In this document: positions 1 to 9,504 of the stretch, one piece after another
Layout of the letters: each line of letters opens with the position of its first letter
How positions within the stretch are numbered: the first letter of the stretch is position 1
NCBI GenBank assembly: GCA_039027855.1
Contig: JBCCJI010000005.1
Location: 131,813 to 195,812, forward strand
From: Thermohalobaculum sp039027855
GTDB lineage: Bacteria > Pseudomonadota > Alphaproteobacteria > Rhodobacterales > Rhodobacteraceae
Length of the DNA stretch: 64,000 nt
Direction of reading: 5' to 3'
Notes under the pieces: generated by a model
What the model was told of the DNA's origin: nothing
What the model saw: the letters and a program-made list of their open reading frames with translations, nothing else
The model's database searches: none
Position numbers and translations under genes: made by a program

Positions 1-25
1 GAGCGTCTGCGCGGGAAGGATCGCG

Positions 26-1222
26 ATGACCCTGAAGCTCTCGATGCGCGGTGAGACGCCGCCGTTTCGCGCGATGGATGTGCTGGCCGATGCTGCCCGA
101 CTGCAGGCCGCGGGTGCCGATGTGGTGCATATGGAGGTCGGAGAGCCCGCGCTCGGCGCCCCGCGCGCGGCGCTCGAGGCGTTGCGCGCCGCCACCGCTG
201 CGGGTGAAAAACTCGGCTATACGAGCGGGCTCGGCACAGCGGCGCTGCGCGACGCCATCGCAAAGCTCTACCAACGCCGGCACGGTCTCGACCTCGATCC
301 GGGTCGCGTTGTGGTGACGGCGGGGTCATCAGCGGCGTTCGCTATGGTCTTCCTAGCCCTGTTCGAGGCGGGCGGCCGCGTTGGGCTCGCGGATCCGGGG
401 TACCCTGCCTATCGCAACATCATGAGCGCGCTCAGTCTTCAGGCGGTGCGGATTGCGACGGGGCCAGACACCCATTTCCAGCCGACACCGGCGCTGATCG
501 CGGCGGTTGAGGCGGAGGGCGGTGCCCTGGACGGTCTGCTTGTGGCGAGCCCGGCGAACCCCACCGGTGCGATGCTCGATCGTGCCGCGCTTAGTGCCCT
601 GATCGAGGATGGTCGCGCCGCCCGCGGTGGCCGGGGCAGGGTGCTGATCGTCGATGAGATCTATCACGGCCTGACCTGGGGCCTGCCGGCGGTGAGCGCG
701 CTCGAACTCGACGATGATGTCATCGTGGTGAACAGCTTCTCAAAATACTGGGGCATGACGGGCTGGCGGATCGGCTGGATGGTGGTGCCTGAACCACTGG
801 TCAGACCGATGCAGAACCTCGCGCAGAACATGTTCATCTGCGCACCGCACCCGTCGCAGGTCGCTGCTATCGGCGCCCTGTCAGACGCGGGCGAGGCCGA
901 AGTCGTTGCCGAGCTTGCCGCCTATCGCGAGAACCGGAGCGCGATCCTGGCCACCCTCACGGCGCTCGGCTTTCGCGATGTCGCGCCGGCCGACGGGGCC
1001 TTCTACGCCTATGCCACGCTGCCTGAGGGGTTTGACGACAGCACTACATTTTGCCGGCGCCTGCTACAGGAGCACCATGTGGCGGCGACCCCGGGACTGG
1101 ACTTCGATCCTGTGCGCGGGGGGCGTACCGTGCGTTTCTCTTACGCTCAGTCGCCCGAGCGCATCATCGAGGGATGCCGTCGCCTGACCGCGATGGTCGA
1201 GGCCCTGCGGGGCGCCGCCTAG
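26..1222 (+). CDS. PLP-dependent class I/II aminotransferase
   Basis: A 398-residue fold-type I aminotransferase that would transfer an amino group between an amino acid and a 2-oxo acid through pyridoxal phosphate in the cytoplasm. Family marks are visible: NPTGAM near residue 178, DEIYHGL near 210 (the Asp contacts the PLP ring nitrogen) and SFSKYWGMTGWRIGW near 237-251, whose Lys forms the Schiff base. The length fits the aspartate/aromatic aminotransferase group. The ATG at 26 follows AAGGA at a good distance, so the start is sound. It converges with rne, whose end lies 49 bp away. The exact substrate cannot be read from the sequence. Confidence 0.9.
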   Translation: MTLKLSMRGETPPFRAMDVLADAARLQAAGADVVHMEVGEPALGAPRAALEALRAATAAGEKLGYTSGLGTAALRDAIAKLYQRRHGLDLDPGRVVVTAGSSAAFAMVFLALFEAGGRVGLADPGYPAYRNIMSALSLQAVRIATGPDTHFQPTPALIAAVEAEGGALDGLLVASPANPTGAMLDRAALSALIEDGRAARGGRGRVLIVDEIYHGLTWGLPAVSALELDDDVIVVNSFSKYWGMTGWRIGWMVVPEPLVRPMQNLAQNMFICAPHPSQVAAIGALSDAGEAEVVAELAAYRENRSAILATLTALGFRDVAPADGAFYAYATLPEGFDDSTTFCRRLLQEHHVAATPGLDFDPVRGGRTVRFSYAQSPERIIEGCRRLTAMVEALRGAA

Positions 1223-1271
1223 GCCTGCCCGGACGTGTCCGCAGTATGGGCAGCGGCGATACCTGCCTGCG

Positions 1272-4200
1272 TCATCGGCGAAGTGACCACCATCCCCGCC
1301 GTTTCGGTCGGTCGGGCTCCGGCTCTGGCTCTGGCTCCGGGTCGGGCGCTACCTCTGCTTCCGCCTCAGCCTCGGCAAGGGTCCCCTCCTCGGGCTCGCG
1401 CGGCGCTTCCGCCGCGTTGTCCGAGGCGGCAGATGCTTGCTCTACGCTCGGCGCCGCGGCCTCTGCATGCGCCGCAGGCGTATCCTTCGTGGTGACGGAT
1501 CCGCCGGGCTCACCTTCGGCCGCGGTCATGGCCTCGGGGGCCTCCTCGGCTACGACTTCGGATGCCGCATCTGCTACACCGACCTCGCCCAGCGCTGCGA
1601 CCGCTGTCTGATCAGAGGCCCCTGTCGCCGGCTCTGGGTCGGCCGATGCCGTCGCAGCCTCCGTTTCCGTCACCGCCTCGCCGTCGGCACCCGTTGCTAC
1701 TTCGCTGCCGGCTGGCGCGTCTGCATCATCGCCGCGCCGGCTCTTGCCGCGTGAGCGCCTTCGCCCACGGCTACGCTCGCCACCGCTGGGACCATCAGCG
1801 GATGGCTCGTCATCATTGGCGTCGTCGGTATCGGCCTCGGCGTCGGTTGCGCCGTTGTCATCGCCGTCGCCGTCCTCACCATTTCGCCTGCGCCGGCCGC
1901 CGCGTTTGCCGCGCCGTCGCTTGCGGTTGCCCGCATCCCCAGTGTCGCGGCCGCGCCCGTCTGCGTCCCCGTCCCTGTCGCCCTCGTCCTCCGCGTCGCG
2001 CGCCGTGATCTCGTCAGCGTCGCTTTCATCCTCAAGGATCTCCGCGTCATCGACATCCACGGCATTGGCGACACTGCTTGCGGTGACGGCCGCCTCAACC
2101 ATGATGGGTGCGCGCTGGGCCTGCTTGGATTTCTCGATCCGGTATTCCGGGCTTACCAAGGCAGGATCGCCGATCAGCTGCACGGCGATGCCATAGCGCC
2201 CCTCGATCTGGGTGAGGTGCGGACGCTTCCAGTTGATGATGTAGTTGGCGACATCTACCGGCAGATGCGCCGTGACTTCGGCCGAGCGGCCGCGCACGCC
2301 CTCCTCCTCGATCTCGCGCAGGATCGACAGCGCCATGCTCTCGTTCGAGCGGATAAAGCCCTGGCCATGACAATGGGGGCAGGGACGGGTCGTTGCCTCC
2401 AGCATGCCCGGGCGCAGGCGCTGGCGCGACATCTCCATCAGCCCGAAGGCGGAGATCCGGCCGACCTGGATGCGCGCCCGATCCGATTTGAGCCGGTCCT
2501 TCATCCGCTTTTCGACCGCGCGGTTGTTCCGGCTCTCATCCATGTCGATGAAATCGATGACGATCAGTCCGGCGAGGTCCCGCAGGCGCAGTTGGCGCGC
2601 CACTTCATCCGCGGCCTCGAGGTTGGTCTTGGTGGCCGTATCCTCGATCGAGCCCTCGCGCGTCGAGCGGCCCGAGTTCACGTCGATCGCCACCAGCGCC
2701 TCGGTCACCCCGATCACGATATAGCCGCCCGACTTCAGCTGCACCGTCGGGCTGAACATCGCGTTCAGATAGCTCTCGACCTGGAAACGGATGAAGAGCG
2801 GCGCGATATCGCTGTATTGCTGCACGTTCTTGGCGTGCGAGGGCATCAGCATCTTCATGTAGTCTTTGGCTTCGCGGTAGCCGCCGTCGCCCTCGACCAG
2901 CACCTGGTCGATATCCTTGTTGTAGAGATCGCGGATCGCCCGCTTGATCAGGCTGCCTTCCTCGTAGATCAGGCAGGGCGCCGAGGAGCGCAGCGTCATG
3001 GAGCGAACCTGCTCCCACTGGCGCAGCAGGAATTCGTAATCGCGCTTGATCTCGGCGCGGGTGCGTTCGGCGCCGGCGGTGCGGACGATGAGGCCCATCC
3101 CCTCTGGCACTTCCAATTCGCCCACGATCTCGCGCAGGCGCTTGCGGTCGGCCGCATTGGTGATCTTGCGGCTGATGCCGCCGCCCCGGGCGGTGTTGGG
3201 CATCAGCACACAGTACCGGCCGGCGAGAGACAGATAGGTGGTGAGCGCGGCGCCCTTGTTGCCCCGCTCCTCCTTGACGACCTGCACCAGCATGATCTGG
3301 CGCGATTTGATCACATCCTGGATGTTGTAGCGGCGCCGACGGATCGCGCGGGCGGCAAGCTCGTCCTCGCGCATGTCTTCCGCGCCGACGGTGTCGACCT
3401 CATCATCGCCGCTCTCGGAGGTCTCGTCATCCTCGCCCTCGCGGGCAGTCACCGTGTCGCTGGCATCGTCGTCGCCCTTGCGCCGGCGGCGGCTTCGCCT
3501 GCGACCACGGCGCCCGCCACTGTCTTCGCCGTCACCCTCGCTCTCACCATCACGGTCGGCGGCCTCGGCCTCGGCGGTCTCCTCCGCGCTCTCGCCCTCT
3601 GTCTCCGCGCGGGCTTTGCTCCGCGAACGGCCACGGCCGCCACGGCGCGAGCGTCGGTTCCGCCCGCGGGCGTCGTCGGCCCCGGCCTCCTCTGCCTCGC
3701 CCGCATCGGCCGCGCTCACCGCTTCAGGCGCGGCGGCATCCGCCGTGTCTGCGGTTTCGCCGTCGTCCGAGGTGTTGGCGGCACTCTCTTCAGGGACTGT
3801 TTCCGAGCCACTGTCGGCCGTCTCAGCCACGCGCTCGGGGCCCGCACCGTCGCCCGAAGACGCCGCAGCGGTGCTACCATCGGTATCTGTTGGCGCTGCC
3901 TCATCAGCCACCGCATCGGCTTTACGACGCCGGGTACGCCGCCGCTGTTTGGGCTTCTCCTCAACCGGGGTCTCAGCCTCCTCGGTAGAACTGGGGGCGG
4001 ACACATCTGCGGTCACGACGGGTTCCGCGGTCGTCTCCGCCACGGTTTCATTGGAGGCGGCGCCTTCAGTCGTGGTCTCCCCAGAGGCAGTCTCCCCAGA
4101 GGCAGTCTCCCCAGAGGCAGTCTCCCCAGAGGCGACCTCGGTGCTTCCTTGGGAGCTCTCTTCCGCGCTGGCCTTTGCGGGGGGCACCTCACCGCGCACG

Positions 4201-5123
4201 ACCTCATCGTCATCGCCAAGACCGGCCGCCTCGGCGATGCTACGCGGCGGGGCAGGCGTCGCGGGATCTTCGGTGGTATCATCGGTCGCGGTTGGTGGCG
4301 CGTCCTCGCCACCTTCCGAGCCTGTGTCGGACGAAACGGCCTCGCCCGCCTCAGCGTGGTCGTTATCGGCATCGTCCGCGGAAGTGGACGCGTCTACAGG
4401 CGCAGCGTCATCGGACACGGCCGATGCATCGCCGGGTGCGGCGTCGCCGCTGTCGTCTTCGTTCGGCGACACCGATGACTGATCCGCGGGCGCTCCCTGA
4501 TCCGGCAGGGCGCCTGCCGTAGTCGCTTCGGGCGCCTCTGGGTTTGCGCTTGCCCCTTCGCCTGCGCCCGCTCCGGCATCGACCGGCATCGCCACGTCGG
4601 TGTCCCCAGGCTCGCTGCCGGCATCCGGATCGATCACATCGAAACCGGAAATGCCCGTCGGTGCCGGCCCGCCGGTGCCATCGTCGCCACTGCCATCGCC
4701 ATCAGCCACCGCTCTGGATGCGCCGCTATCGGCTTTGGTCTCTCGCTTCTCGCCGCGGGCGCGGTCGCGGTCGCTACGACGCTTGCCACGGCGCGGGCGG
4801 CCGTTGTCGCCGTCGTCACTGTCGCTCTCGCGGGCGAGGGCGGCTTCCTCGGCGATCAGCGCTTCGCGATCGGCGACGGGGATCTGATAATAGTCGGGAT
4901 GGATCTCGGCGAAGGCCAGGAAGCCGTGGCGGTTGCCGCCATAGTCGACAAAGGCCGCCTGGAGCGATGGCTCTACCCGCGTGACCTTTGCGAGGTAGAT
5001 ATTTCCGGCGAGCTGCTTCTTGTTGACCGACTCGAAATCGAAGTCGTCAACCTTCTGTCCGTCCACCACCACGACCCGGGTCTCTTCCGGGTGCGTGGCA
5101 TCGATCAGCATCTTCTTTGCCAT
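1272..5123 (-). CDS. rne: Ribonuclease E
   Basis: Endoribonuclease of the RNase E/G family, the core of the mRNA degradosome and a processor of rRNA and tRNA precursors. The S1 domain starts at the N-terminus, is interrupted near residue 100 by about 480 residues of acidic, Ala/Ser/Glu-rich low complexity with Arg-rich patches, and resumes near residue 598 (RRYNIQDVIKSRQIM). The DNase I-like catalytic part follows, with DVNSG near 816 and DFIDMD near 858 supplying the metal-binding aspartates. CPHCHGQG near 914 is the zinc link. A second acidic and Arg-rich tail closes the protein of about 1283 residues. The start is placed at MAKKML; an ATG two codons upstream (5129) is the alternative. The S1 insertion is typical of alphaproteobacteria, but this one seems long. 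Confidence 0.96.
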   Translation of the reverse strand: MAKKMLIDATHPEETRVVVVDGQKVDDFDFESVNKKQLAGNIYLAKVTRVEPSLQAAFVDYGGNRHGFLAFAEIHPDYYQIPVADREALIAEEAALARESDSDDGDNGRPRRGKRRSDRDRARGEKRETKADSGASRAVADGDGSGDDGTGGPAPTGISGFDVIDPDAGSEPGDTDVAMPVDAGAGAGEGASANPEAPEATTAGALPDQGAPADQSSVSPNEDDSGDAAPGDASAVSDDAAPVDASTSADDADNDHAEAGEAVSSDTGSEGGEDAPPTATDDTTEDPATPAPPRSIAEAAGLGDDDEVVRGEVPPAKASAEESSQGSTEVASGETASGETASGETASGETTTEGAASNETVAETTAEPVVTADVSAPSSTEEAETPVEEKPKQRRRTRRRKADAVADEAAPTDTDGSTAAASSGDGAGPERVAETADSGSETVPEESAANTSDDGETADTADAAAPEAVSAADAGEAEEAGADDARGRNRRSRRGGRGRSRSKARAETEGESAEETAEAEAADRDGESEGDGEDSGGRRGRRRSRRRRKGDDDASDTVTAREGEDDETSESGDDEVDTVGAEDMREDELAARAIRRRRYNIQDVIKSRQIMLVQVVKEERGNKGAALTTYLSLAGRYCVLMPNTARGGGISRKITNAADRKRLREIVGELEVPEGMGLIVRTAGAERTRAEIKRDYEFLLRQWEQVRSMTLRSSAPCLIYEEGSLIKRAIRDLYNKDIDQVLVEGDGGYREAKDYMKMLMPSHAKNVQQYSDIAPLFIRFQVESYLNAMFSPTVQLKSGGYIVIGVTEALVAIDVNSGRSTREGSIEDTATKTNLEAADEVARQLRLRDLAGLIVIDFIDMDESRNNRAVEKRMKDRLKSDRARIQVGRISAFGLMEMSRQRLRPGMLEATTRPCPHCHGQGFIRSNESMALSILREIEEEGVRGRSAEVTAHLPVDVANYIINWKRPHLTQIEGRYGIAVQLIGDPALVSPEYRIEKSKQAQRAPIMVEAAVTASSVANAVDVDDAEILEDESDADEITARDAEDEGDRDGDADGRGRDTGDAGNRKRRRGKRGGRRRRNGEDGDGDDNGATDAEADTDDANDDEPSADGPSGGERSRGRRRSRGKSRRGDDADAPAGSEVATGADGEAVTETEAATASADPEPATGASDQTAVAALGEVGVADAASEVVAEEAPEAMTAAEGEPGGSVTTKDTPAAHAEAAAPSVEQASAASDNAAEAPREPEEGTLAEAEAEAEVAPDPEPEPEPEPDRPKRRGWWSLRR
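4081..4140. repeat. 15-bp tandem repeat inside rne
   Basis: Three exact copies of CCAGAGGCAGTCTCC (4081-4095, 4096-4110, 4111-4125) are followed by a diverged fourth copy. On the coding (minus) strand they encode a five-residue unit of the type GETAS within the S1-domain insertion of RNase E. The unit is a multiple of three, so copy-number change would alter linker length without shifting the frame. Confidence 0.9.
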
Positions 5124-5129
5124 GGGCAT

Positions 5130-5628
5130 GGTTCGGCCAGCCGGCTCGGCGCCAATACCGTCTGTGGGTATCGGCCGCTGTGGCGTGCCGGTGTCTCCGT
5201 TTGCTGTGGGTGTCGCAGCCGGTCAGCGCGCCCGTCCGCCAGCGCGCCCCCGGGAACCCCGGGACGGCATCGGTCGGCGTCGGCGCAAAGTCTGTCAGGC
5301 TGGGCATCTCTGTCTCTGTGGGGCGCCGCGCGGCGGCGCTGGTTCGAATGCAACGGCCATACCGGTCAGACCGGCTGGCTAGGCGGTGCTGTCAGACATG
5401 ACAGTGGGTCGGCCCGTTTTCTCTGCGATGCCACATCCCACGTGCTTAGCTGTCCGGCCCCGGCGCCCTATCGTTGGCGCGCTCCGGCTCAACTCCCGTC
5501 ATCCGCTGTCGCCGGTCTAACGGCGCGGTATCGTGGAGACAAATGAAATTTCGCGACGGTCTTTGGTGTCTGACTAAGTTGGAGTATCGCTGTGCAACCA
5601 AGTGGGAAGGACGCGGCGGCGCAAGCAG
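5130..5628. other. Divergent non-coding region between rne and the amidase
   Basis: About 500 bp lie between the rne start and the likely amidase start. Several open frames of 60-120 codons cross it on both strands, but none has a convincing start, domain or codon pattern. The region must hold the promoters of both divergent genes. On the rne side a long untranslated leader is plausible, because enteric rne is autoregulated through its 5' leader; this is inference by analogy. No clear -35/-10 pair was seen. Confidence 0.5.
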
Positions 5629-6615
5629 ATGTACAGGGCGAGAGCACAGCAAGACAAAGAGGACAGGCGCGCGCAGACCCGCCGGCTCACCTCGCTTTGC
5701 GCCGCATCACTCGTTGCCGTGCTCGCCTGGCCCAACGCGTCGATTGCAAGTGACGAGGGCGCCGGGCGTGCGGGCGAAAACATCGGCGCCCTTCGCCTCT
5801 CGCCGCTCCCTCCGCCACGCCCGACCATGACGATCCCGTCCACGATGATCGAACCTCCACCCGATCCCGACGAAGCGCCCGCCCAATCGTCGACAGACGC
5901 TGTTTTCGTCATCGCTCTCGATCCAGGGCATGGCGGGGTGGACCCCGGGGCGATCGCTGGTGGGCTCGACGAGAAATCCCTGACCTTGACCATGGCACGG
6001 CGGATCGAGCGGCGCATCAACGCCCGCCCGGGCATGGAGGCCATCCTGACCCGGGGCGGCGACCGTTTCGTGTCGTTGGGAGAGCGGGTTCGCCGCGCGG
6101 TGGCGGCGGGCGCCGATGCCTTCGTGTCGATCCACGCCGATATCGTTACCGAGGGCGATGCCTCGGGGCTTGCCGTCTATACGCTGACGCCAGAGGCGCG
6201 CGCTGATGCCGCCGCGGCCGCCACGGCATTCGAGCCACGCGACCGGTTGCTCCGTGACCAGGATCTTGGCGGCAAGGCCGACGATGTCACGCGCGTGCTC
6301 GTCGACCTGGCGCAGCGGCGGGCGACCGGGCGGGCAGGGCGGTTGGCAGACGCGCTGCTCGCCTCGCTTGCGCCGGTGACGCCGCTCTTGCGGACCCGAC
6401 CTAGGCGCGACGGCGATTTCAGGGTGTTACGCGGTGCCGACTTGCCGGCCGTGCTGGTCGAGCTCGGCTTTTTGTCCAACGCCGAGGATCGCGCCCGGAT
6501 GTCCGACCGGCGCTGGCAGGCCCGCGTGGCGGACACGATGACCGAGGCGATCGACCGCTGGCGTCAAGAGGATGCCATGATGTCAGCGCAGGAAACGAAG
6601 ATAGACAGGCGTTGA
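5629..6615 (+). CDS. amiC: N-acetylmuramoyl-L-alanine amidase
   Basis: Zinc amidase (Amidase_3 family) that cleaves the amide bond between N-acetylmuramic acid and the peptide stem of peptidoglycan, used in daughter-cell separation. About 328 residues. A hydrophobic export segment (LTSLCAASLVAVLAW) lies near residues 16-30 behind a basic N-terminus. Catalytic-domain marks are DPGHGG near 99 (zinc His and motif start), SIHAD near 166 (second His) and LVELGFLSN near 276 (Glu). There is no obvious AMIN domain, unlike E. coli AmiC. The ATG at 5629 is preferred; a GTG at 5602 would add nine residues. mrcA follows 21 bp downstream, which suggests a cell-wall operon. Confidence 0.92.
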   Translation: MYRARAQQDKEDRRAQTRRLTSLCAASLVAVLAWPNASIASDEGAGRAGENIGALRLSPLPPPRPTMTIPSTMIEPPPDPDEAPAQSSTDAVFVIALDPGHGGVDPGAIAGGLDEKSLTLTMARRIERRINARPGMEAILTRGGDRFVSLGERVRRAVAAGADAFVSIHADIVTEGDASGLAVYTLTPEARADAAAAATAFEPRDRLLRDQDLGGKADDVTRVLVDLAQRRATGRAGRLADALLASLAPVTPLLRTRPRRDGDFRVLRGADLPAVLVELGFLSNAEDRARMSDRRWQARVADTMTEAIDRWRQEDAMMSAQETKIDRR

Positions 6616-6636
6616 GCCAAGGGGCCCTTCGGCCTT

Positions 6637-9294
6637 ATGTCACGAGAACAGGCCGCTGACGGTCGCAAGCAGGGCAGAAACGGGATGCTGCGGTTCATCG
6701 CAACGATCTTCGCCTCGGGGTCAATCGCCACCATCTTCGCCGTGCTCGGCGTGGTGGGGGTGATCGAGGTCTATGGCCGCGGCCTGCCTGAGGGCGAGGA
6801 GCTCTCCAATTACGCGCCCAAGCTGCTCAGCCGCGTCTATTCGGGCGAGGGCGCGGTGATCGCGGAATACGCCACCGAGCAGCGCGTGTTCATCCCCATC
6901 GAAGAGGTGCCCGACCTCGTCAAAAACGCCTTCATCTCGGCCGAGGACAAGAACTTCTACGAGCACCCCGGCGTCGATGTGGTGGGTATCGCCAAGGCGA
7001 TGGCCCGTTTCGTCCTGAACCGCGTGCAGGGGCGCGAGACCCGGGTCGCCGGTGCCTCTACGATCACGCAGCAGGTGATGAAGAACTTCCTGCTCGACAA
7101 TGACCGCAACATCGAACGCAAGATCCGTGAGATGATCCTTGCGAGCCGGATCGACGGTGCGCTGAGCAAGGACCAGATCCTCGAACTATACCTGAACGAA
7201 ATCTTCCTCGGCGCCCGCGCCTACGGGATCGTCTCGGCCGCGCAGATCTATTTCGACAAGCGGCTCGATCAGCTGACCGCCGAAGAGGCGGCCTATCTCG
7301 CCGCGCTCCCGCAGCGCCCATCGGCCCTGCATCCTGTCCGCGATTACGGCGAAGCAATCGGCCGTCGGAACTACGTGCTGCGCGAGATGGCCGAGAACGG
7401 GTATCTCGACGAGGACGCTGCGCTCGCCGCCAGGGCGTTGCCGCTAGAGACGATGCTGAGCCAGGAACCCGTCATCGAGGTCGCTGAGACCGACACATCG
7501 GGTCTTCCGTATTTCGCCTCCGAGGTGCGTCGGCAGGTCACGGGAACTCTCGGGCGCGAGGAGCTTTTTGAGGGCGGCCTGACCGTGCGAGCGACCGTGG
7601 ACCCGACGCTGCAGGCGCATGCGGCCCGTGCGCTCCGCCGCGGGCTGGTCAGCTACGACCGTGGCCGGGGGGAATGGCGCGGGCCGGTTGCCACGCTCAA
7701 GCCGGCGCCCGGCGACGACGCCTGGGAGGTGGCGCTCAGCGACGTCGACGCCCCTCGGGATATCGAAGGCTGGCGCCTTGCCGTCGTTCTGACCGTCTCC
7801 AACACCGCCGCGCGCGTCGGGATCGAGGGCGAGGGCACCGCAGAGATCGAACTGGACGGTGAGCGCTGGATCCGGGCGAGGGTGATCGACGATCAGCGCC
7901 TCGGCGCACCGCGCTCGGCGGGCGATCTGTTTGCACCGGGTGACGTTGTGTACGTCGCGCGCGATGAGAACGATCCGGCGGACTGGGATCTGCAGCAGCT
8001 CCCGGCGGTGCAGGGAGCCTTTGCGGCGATGGACCCCGAGACCGGGCGCGTCCTGGCGCTGATGGGCGGCTTCAGCCATGAGGAATCGGTGTTTAACCGT
8101 GCCACGCAGGCGGAGCGGCAGCCGGGCTCGGCCTTCAAGCCCTTCGTCTACGCCGTGGCGCTCGATGCTGGCTACACGCCTGCGACCATCGTCAATGACG
8201 CGCCGGTGGCGGTGCGCCTCTCCAATGGTGAGACTTGGCGTCCCAAGAATTCTTCCGGCGCCGCTTACGGCCCGACGCCGCTTCGCCGCGGGCTTGAGCT
8301 CAGCCGAAACCTCATGACGGTGCGCATCGCCCAGCAGGTCGGGATGGACCGCGTTGCCGGCTATGCCGAGCGGTTCGGTGTCTATGACGAGATGCCCGAG
8401 CACCTCGCCTTCAGCCTCGGGGCGGGCGAGACCACGCTCTATGACATGGTCGCCGCCTACGGGATGTTCGTGAACGGCGGGCGTAGGGTACGCCCGACCG
8501 TGATCGACCGGATCCAGGACCGGCGTGGCCGCACCATCTATCGCCACGACCCCCGCGCCTGCGAGGGCTGTACGCTCGATGGCGAGGACGTCGCCCGGGC
8601 CGAGGCGATCGCGACTGTGACGGACGGTCTGCCAACGCTCCCCGTTCTCTACGATCAGCGCGAGCAGATCATGAACCCGGCGACCGCCTATCAGATCGTC
8701 ACCATGCTGAAGGGAGTCGTTGACAGTGGCACGGCCAATCGGACGGTGGGCGGCACCGGCCTGCCGCTCGCCGGCAAGACCGGCACAACCAATGACAGCA
8801 AGGATGCCTGGTTCGTGGGCTTCTCGCCTGATCTCGTCGCGGGGTGTTACATCGGTTTTGACAACCCGACCCCGATGGGGCGCGGCGCCTATGGCGGCCA
8901 GCTCTGCGGGCCGGTCTTCAAGGAGTTCATGGTGGCGGCGCTGCAGGGCGAGGAGCCTGGCAGCTTCGAGGAGCCCCGCGACATGGGCCTCGTGACCGTG
9001 AAGATTGACGCCGAGACCGGCGAGCGGCTGCCCGACAATGCCGTGGGCCCGCATGTGATCGTCGAGGTGTTCAAGCGCGGGGAAGAACCACTTCTCTTTG
9101 CCGAGGCCTCAGCACTCGCGGGCGACGCCGTGTTGTTCGGCGACGACTTTGTGGCCGGTGCCTTGCCCTTCAGTCTCGACGATGACAACCAGAGCGGCGG
9201 CGGCATGATCCCGTCGCGGAACACGCCGGGCGGCACGCGGCCATCGGCACCCGCAGGCGGTGGGTTTGGGCTCGGGACCGGCGGTCTATACTGA
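6637..9294 (+). CDS. mrcA: Penicillin-binding protein 1A (bifunctional class A PBP)
   Basis: Bifunctional peptidoglycan glycosyltransferase and DD-transpeptidase anchored in the inner membrane, 885 residues. After a short cytoplasmic tail and one membrane segment (about residues 17-45) comes the GT51 domain with EDKNFYEHPG near 102, holding the catalytic Glu. The transpeptidase carries SAFK near 497 (nucleophilic Ser), SRN near 559 and KTGT near 714. An OB-like insertion lies between the two domains, as in other proteobacterial PBP1A. The C-terminus is a short Gly/Pro-rich tail. An internal ATG at 6685 (MLRFIATIF) would give a start closer to many homologues. It sits 21 bp behind the amidase. 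Confidence 0.95.
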   Translation: MSREQAADGRKQGRNGMLRFIATIFASGSIATIFAVLGVVGVIEVYGRGLPEGEELSNYAPKLLSRVYSGEGAVIAEYATEQRVFIPIEEVPDLVKNAFISAEDKNFYEHPGVDVVGIAKAMARFVLNRVQGRETRVAGASTITQQVMKNFLLDNDRNIERKIREMILASRIDGALSKDQILELYLNEIFLGARAYGIVSAAQIYFDKRLDQLTAEEAAYLAALPQRPSALHPVRDYGEAIGRRNYVLREMAENGYLDEDAALAARALPLETMLSQEPVIEVAETDTSGLPYFASEVRRQVTGTLGREELFEGGLTVRATVDPTLQAHAARALRRGLVSYDRGRGEWRGPVATLKPAPGDDAWEVALSDVDAPRDIEGWRLAVVLTVSNTAARVGIEGEGTAEIELDGERWIRARVIDDQRLGAPRSAGDLFAPGDVVYVARDENDPADWDLQQLPAVQGAFAAMDPETGRVLALMGGFSHEESVFNRATQAERQPGSAFKPFVYAVALDAGYTPATIVNDAPVAVRLSNGETWRPKNSSGAAYGPTPLRRGLELSRNLMTVRIAQQVGMDRVAGYAERFGVYDEMPEHLAFSLGAGETTLYDMVAAYGMFVNGGRRVRPTVIDRIQDRRGRTIYRHDPRACEGCTLDGEDVARAEAIATVTDGLPTLPVLYDQREQIMNPATAYQIVTMLKGVVDSGTANRTVGGTGLPLAGKTGTTNDSKDAWFVGFSPDLVAGCYIGFDNPTPMGRGAYGGQLCGPVFKEFMVAALQGEEPGSFEEPRDMGLVTVKIDAETGERLPDNAVGPHVIVEVFKRGEEPLLFAEASALAGDAVLFGDDFVAGALPFSLDDDNQSGGGMIPSRNTPGGTRPSAPAGGGFGLGTGGLY

Positions 9295-9376
9295 TCTCGC
9301 CTTCCGCGGCACCTGATCGCCTTTAGCTACGCTCCTTGTCGTCACGCAGATCGCTGCATCCCTGTCCCATATACGC

Positions 9377-9401
9377 ATGATACATCTTCAAGATGTATCA
9401 T
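9377..9401. promoter_or_regulatory. 25-bp perfect palindrome, probable operator
   Basis: Two 12-bp arms, ATGATACATCTT and AAGATGTATCAT, are exact reverse complements around a single central C. The site lies about 105 bp upstream of the VPLPA-CTERM gene in an AT-rich pocket within otherwise GC-rich DNA. No T-run follows, so it does not look like a terminator. The symmetry suits a dimeric repressor of the TetR, GntR or MarR type, but the family cannot be assigned from the site alone. Confidence 0.6.
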
Positions 9402-9504
9402 TCTGGCATAAGTTGAAAAAATCCTTTTCACGCGAGTGCGACCGCATGTTACACAACCTTGGCGGGTATGGAGATTGCCCTGGTTATGGCATCGCGAGGA
9501 TAAC

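Noticed and set aside
4081..4140. CRISPR-like short repeats
   Set aside because: Repeats are contiguous 15-bp units without spacers and lie within coding sequence; they are a tandem repeat.
2217..4478. 753-codon plus-strand open frame over rne
   Set aside because: Antisense shadow of the RNase E coding frame in very GC-rich DNA; no domain and Ala/Arg-biased composition, whereas the minus strand encodes clear catalytic motifs.
7444..9054. 536-codon minus-strand open frame over mrcA
   Set aside because: Shadow of the penicillin-binding protein gene; all PBP1A motifs are on the plus strand.
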